Assembly (NCBI RefSeq): GCF_946482535.1
Contig: NZ_CAMLRU010000035.1
Location: 1 to 17,415 of the forward strand
Length of the DNA stretch: 17,415 nt
Direction of reading: 5' to 3'
Origin: an uncultured Flavobacterium sp.
GTDB lineage: Bacteria > Bacteroidota > Bacteroidia > Flavobacteriales > Flavobacteriaceae
The translations under genes were made by a program, and so were the position numbers. Within the stretch, counting starts at the first letter, position 1. Every line of letters starts with the position of its first letter. The notes below the pieces were generated by a model. The model did not search any database, had not been told where the DNA came from, and worked only from the letters and a program-made list of their open reading frames with translations. Shown here piece by piece: positions 15,117 through 17,415 of this stretch.

Positions 15117-16475
15117 TTAAACTAATTTCGCTAAAATACCCGCTAGATCGCTTTCCGATTGTTCGCCGGATACTAGGTTCTTCAAAATAAAAGAATCGCC
15201 ATTAATTTCTTTAACCACAAAAGGAATATTTCTTCTTTCGGCGTGTTTGAATTGTTTGTCAATCTTTGCAGAGTCGGGATATAATTCGGCTTTGATATTA
15301 TTTTTGCGTAAAAATGTGATGGCTTTCATGGCTTCAAATGCTTGGCTTTCGCCCAAATTTAAAAACAGCACTTTAGTCGAAGTCGTAACCGTTTGCGGAA
15401 ATAAATTCAATTCTTCGAGCACCAAATAAATACGGTCGAGACCAAAAGAAATCCCAACACCACTCATATTTTTCAACCCGAAAATACCGGTCAAATCATC
15501 GTATCTTCCGCCACCGCCTATCGAACCCATGGCAACACCTTCGGGCGCAGCAACTTCAAAAATGGCTCCGGTGTAATAATTTAGTCCACGCGCTAAGGTT
15601 ACATCCAAATCTAAATGGGCTTTTTGTAAACCGAGTTGGATTACGTTGTCACAAATAAAACGCAACTCTTCTATTCCCTTTTTCCCTTCTTCCGAAGTTG
15701 ATAACAACTCCGAAAGCTTTTGAATTTTCTCCTGAATCGTTCCGGTGAAACTGAATAAAGGCTGTACTTTTTCTAAAGCGCTTTCCGAAATGCCTTTTTC
15801 TATCATCTCTTTTTTAACGCCTTCCTCTCCTATTTTGTCGAGCTTATCTAAAGCCACAGTAAAATCAATCAGTTTATCCGAAGCGCCGATTACCTCAGCA
15901 ATTCCGGATAATATTTTTCTATTGTTAATTTTAATGGTAACCCCTTCCAATCCTAACTCCGCAAAAACCGAATCGTACAATTGTACTAATTCCACTTCTT
16001 GCCATAACGAGGTTGATCCAACCACATCGGCATCACATTGGTAAAACTCTCTGAATCTTCCTTTTTGAGGACGATCCGCACGCCAAACCGGTTGGATTTG
16101 GTATCGCTTAAACGGAAACTCAATCTCGCCTTGGTGTTGCACTACATAACGTGCAAAAGGAACGGTTAAGTCGTAGCGAAGGGCTTTTTCGGAGATTTTG
16201 GCAGTCAACTTTTTATAATTGATGTCTTGCAATTCTTCTGCAGCCACTTTATCCAAAAAATCTCCCGAATTCAATATCTTAAAAATCAAACGGTCGCCTT
16301 CTTCCCCGTATTTCCCCATCAAAGTATCTGAGTTTTCGAACGACGGCGTTTCTATCGGTTGGTAACCAAATTTTTCAAAATGATGTCTCATTACCGAAAT
16401 AATGTAGTTGCGTTTGGAAACCTCTGCCGGTGAAAAATCTCTGGTGCCTTTAGGAATACTGGGTTTTTGTGCCAT
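15117..16475 (-). CDS. hisS: Histidyl-tRNA synthetase
   Basis: This 452-residue class II aminoacyl-tRNA synthetase charges tRNA-His with histidine using ATP in the cytoplasm. The N-terminal KGTRDFSP (residues 9-16) is typical of HisRS. The [17 protein letters not shown] segment follows, and motif 2 is [19 protein letters not shown]. The histidine-specific signature appears as [15 protein letters not shown], and [12 protein letters not shown] precedes motif 3 [18 protein letters not shown]. The C-terminal ~90 residues ([20 protein letters not shown] ...) are the anticodon-binding domain. Length and domain order are normal, with no truncation. The ATG at 16475 fits the family start ([16 protein letters not shown]). 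The gene is convergent with the giant adhesin and divergent from the ABC permease. Confidence 0.97.
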   Translation of the reverse strand: MAQKPSIPKGTRDFSPAEVSKRNYIISVMRHHFEKFGYQPIETPSFENSDTLMGKYGEEGDRLIFKILNSGDFLDKVAAEELQDINYKKLTAKISEKALRYDLTVPFARYVVQHQGEIEFPFKRYQIQPVWRADRPQKGRFREFYQCDADVVGSTSLWQEVELVQLYDSVFAELGLEGVTIKINNRKILSGIAEVIGASDKLIDFTVALDKLDKIGEEGVKKEMIEKGISESALEKVQPLFSFTGTIQEKIQKLSELLSTSEEGKKGIEELRFICDNVIQLGLQKAHLDLDVTLARGLNYYTGAIFEVAAPEGVAMGSIGGGGRYDDLTGIFGLKNMSGVGISFGLDRIYLVLEELNLFPQTVTTSTKVLFLNLGESQAFEAMKAITFLRKNNIKAELYPDSAKIDKQFKHAERRNIPFVVKEINGDSFILKNLVSGEQSESDLAGILAKLV

Positions 16476-16481
16476 ATAAAA

Positions 16482-16509
16482 GAATTATGAATTATAAATT
16501 ATGAATTAT
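16482..16509. repeat. Four tandem 7-bp units in the hisS 5' leader
   Basis: GAATTAT (16482), GAATTAT (16489), AAATTAT (16496) and GAATTAT (16503) follow each other without gaps and end in GAG. The array sits 7-34 bases upstream of the hisS start codon on the minus strand. No protein is encoded. The rest of the 16476-16626 gap is A/T-rich, and no confident promoter box was assigned in either direction. A near-match to the -7 box, GATATTTG, lies about 75 bases upstream of hisS on the minus strand. Confidence 0.8.
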
Positions 16510-16626
16510 GAGTTTAAAAAAGGTTACACTCAATTCTTAATTGACTTTGCAAATATCTGTTTTTTTTATGGATTTAAAATAGCTATCCTTGTAACAAAAG
16601 CTGTATTTTAGTGTCAAACAACCGTT

Positions 16627-17415
16627 ATGATCGGATTATTCAGAGAAAATGTAAAAATCGCATTGGGTTCCATTCGAACACAATTGCTCCGCACTGTACT
16701 TACAGTGATCATTATTGCCATAGGAATCACGGCTTTGGTTGGAATTCTGACGGTAGTTACAGCTATAGAATACAATCTGAATTCGAGCTTTGCTTCTATG
16801 GGTTCCAATACCTTTAACATCAACCAATACGAATACAAAAATCGTCGTCGCGGTGGTGGTGAAACCGAAAAAATCAACCCGATTATCACTTATACCGAAG
16901 CCAAAACATTTAAAGAAAAATACGATTATCCTTTAACACAAACCTCTTTGTCATTTGTAGCCACTTCGGCCGCAGAGGTCAAATTTGAAAACCAAAAAAC
17001 CGATCCTGAGATTACTGTTTTAGGAATTGATGAATATTTTTTGAGCAATTCCGGTTTGGAAATCACCCAAGGCAGAAGCTTCAACACTTTTGATATCACC
17101 AATAATGTTTATGCGTGTATTGTTGGTTCCGATTTTGTTTCCGATGACGGTTTGCTGAGAGATGTCAACCCTATTGATAAAGTAATAACCATACGTGGGG
17201 CAAAGTTCAAAGTAATAGGCGTTATTAAAGAACAAGGTTCAACATTCGGCAACAGCCAAGACTTGCGTGTTATGATTCCCATACAAGTAGCGCGCTCGAT
17301 GTTTTCTGCACCAAACATCAATTATTCTTTGAGTATGATGGTGGCCAAAAAAGAGCTGCTGGACGAAGCTGTCGCCCACCGCAGACGGCCGCTCGCCGGT
17401 GGCGGCCTGCAGCAT
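16627..17415 (+). CDS. ABC transporter permease, MacB/FtsX type, N-terminal part (3' end outside window)
   Basis: An open frame of 263 codons begins MIGLFRENVKIALGSIRTQL and runs off the window. The N-terminal amphipathic stretch followed by one membrane helix (VLTVIIIAIGITALVGILTV, residues about 24-43) and a long extracytoplasmic part is typical of MacB-type permeases with a periplasmic core domain. Motifs such as VLGIDEYFLSNSGLEITQGR (core domain) and KVIGVIKEQGSTFG support this. The other membrane helices would lie beyond the window. Such permeases work with a separate ATPase to export or extract substrates across the envelope; the substrate is unknown. The start at 16627 is chosen because family members begin just before the first helix. 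The last ~14 codons (AHRRRPLAGGG...) are GC-rich, do not look like the family and are probably not part of the real gene. Confidence 0.85.
   Translation, partial: MIGLFRENVKIALGSIRTQLLRTVLTVIIIAIGITALVGILTVVTAIEYNLNSSFASMGSNTFNINQYEYKNRRRGGGETEKINPIITYTEAKTFKEKYDYPLTQTSLSFVATSAAEVKFENQKTDPEITVLGIDEYFLSNSGLEITQGRSFNTFDITNNVYACIVGSDFVSDDGLLRDVNPIDKVITIRGAKFKVIGVIKEQGSTFGNSQDLRVMIPIQVARSMFSAPNINYSLSMMVAKKELLDEAVAHRRRPLAGGGLQH
17361..17415. other. GC-rich tail, probable chimeric or foreign sequence at the contig end
   Basis: By direct count 41 of these 55 bases are G or C, against an AT-rich composition throughout the preceding 17 kb. The change falls inside the permease gene, shortly after the family-like KKELLDEAV. 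The frame stays open by chance or by continuity. Read in reverse, the segment also encodes an open, high-GC frame (MLQAATGERPSAVGDSFVQQ), as would be expected for coding DNA of a GC-rich organism. Confidence 0.7.

Noticed and set aside
17361..17415. GC-rich tail as the end of a mobile element or integration site
   Set aside because: No inverted repeat, target duplication or transposase is visible. A misjoined sequence end explains it more simply.

Overview
The window looks like a chromosomal piece of a Flavobacterium-type member of the Bacteroidota. It is AT-rich with long A/T intergenic runs and TAnnTTTG-type promoter boxes. It carries two secreted proteins with C-terminal type IX secretion (T9SS) sorting domains, and housekeeping genes whose protein features fit Flavobacteriia. 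This assignment is inferred from sequence character and was not checked by a database search.

Layout. 1-156 is the C-terminal end of an HU-type DNA-binding protein, followed by a terminator. 278-838 (+) is a YqgE/AlgH family protein. It converges on, and overlaps by 4 bp, a class IV PLP aminotransferase (835-1671, -). Behind that is a START-like/SRPBCC protein (1732-2124, -), whose terminator hairpin abuts the aminotransferase start codon. A tRNA-Met(CAU) with its own promoter and terminator lies at 2270-2343 (+).

The centre (2638-15024) is a tandem pair of paralogous T9SS surface or secreted proteins, each with its own promoter and terminator. The first has 1059 residues: signal peptide, a domain of unnamed type, a LamG-like domain, a long beta-rich region and a sorting tail. 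The second has 2966 residues and contains nearly the whole mature part of the first as its C-terminal third. In front of that it carries two glycine-rich domains flanking twelve Ig-like repeats of about 90 residues. The repeats strictly alternate between two subtypes, so the real duplication unit appears to be a pair (181 residues). The two promoters align without gaps over about 107 bp, with islands of identity that include two ATCGAT sites exactly 21 bp apart and a TAnnTTTG box. The pair therefore looks like a duplicated, co-regulated adhesin or matrix-protein locus, and it is the most interesting part of the window.

Downstream, a bidirectional terminator separates the giant gene from convergent hisS (histidyl-tRNA synthetase, 15117-16475, -). 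A divergent ABC-transporter permease of the MacB/FtsX type starts at 16627 (+) and runs off the window. Its last ~55 bases are strikingly GC-rich and break from the expected protein, which suggests a chimeric contig end rather than real gene sequence.

No CRISPR array, insertion sequence, phage gene or complete defence system was seen. The housekeeping genes look ordinary.
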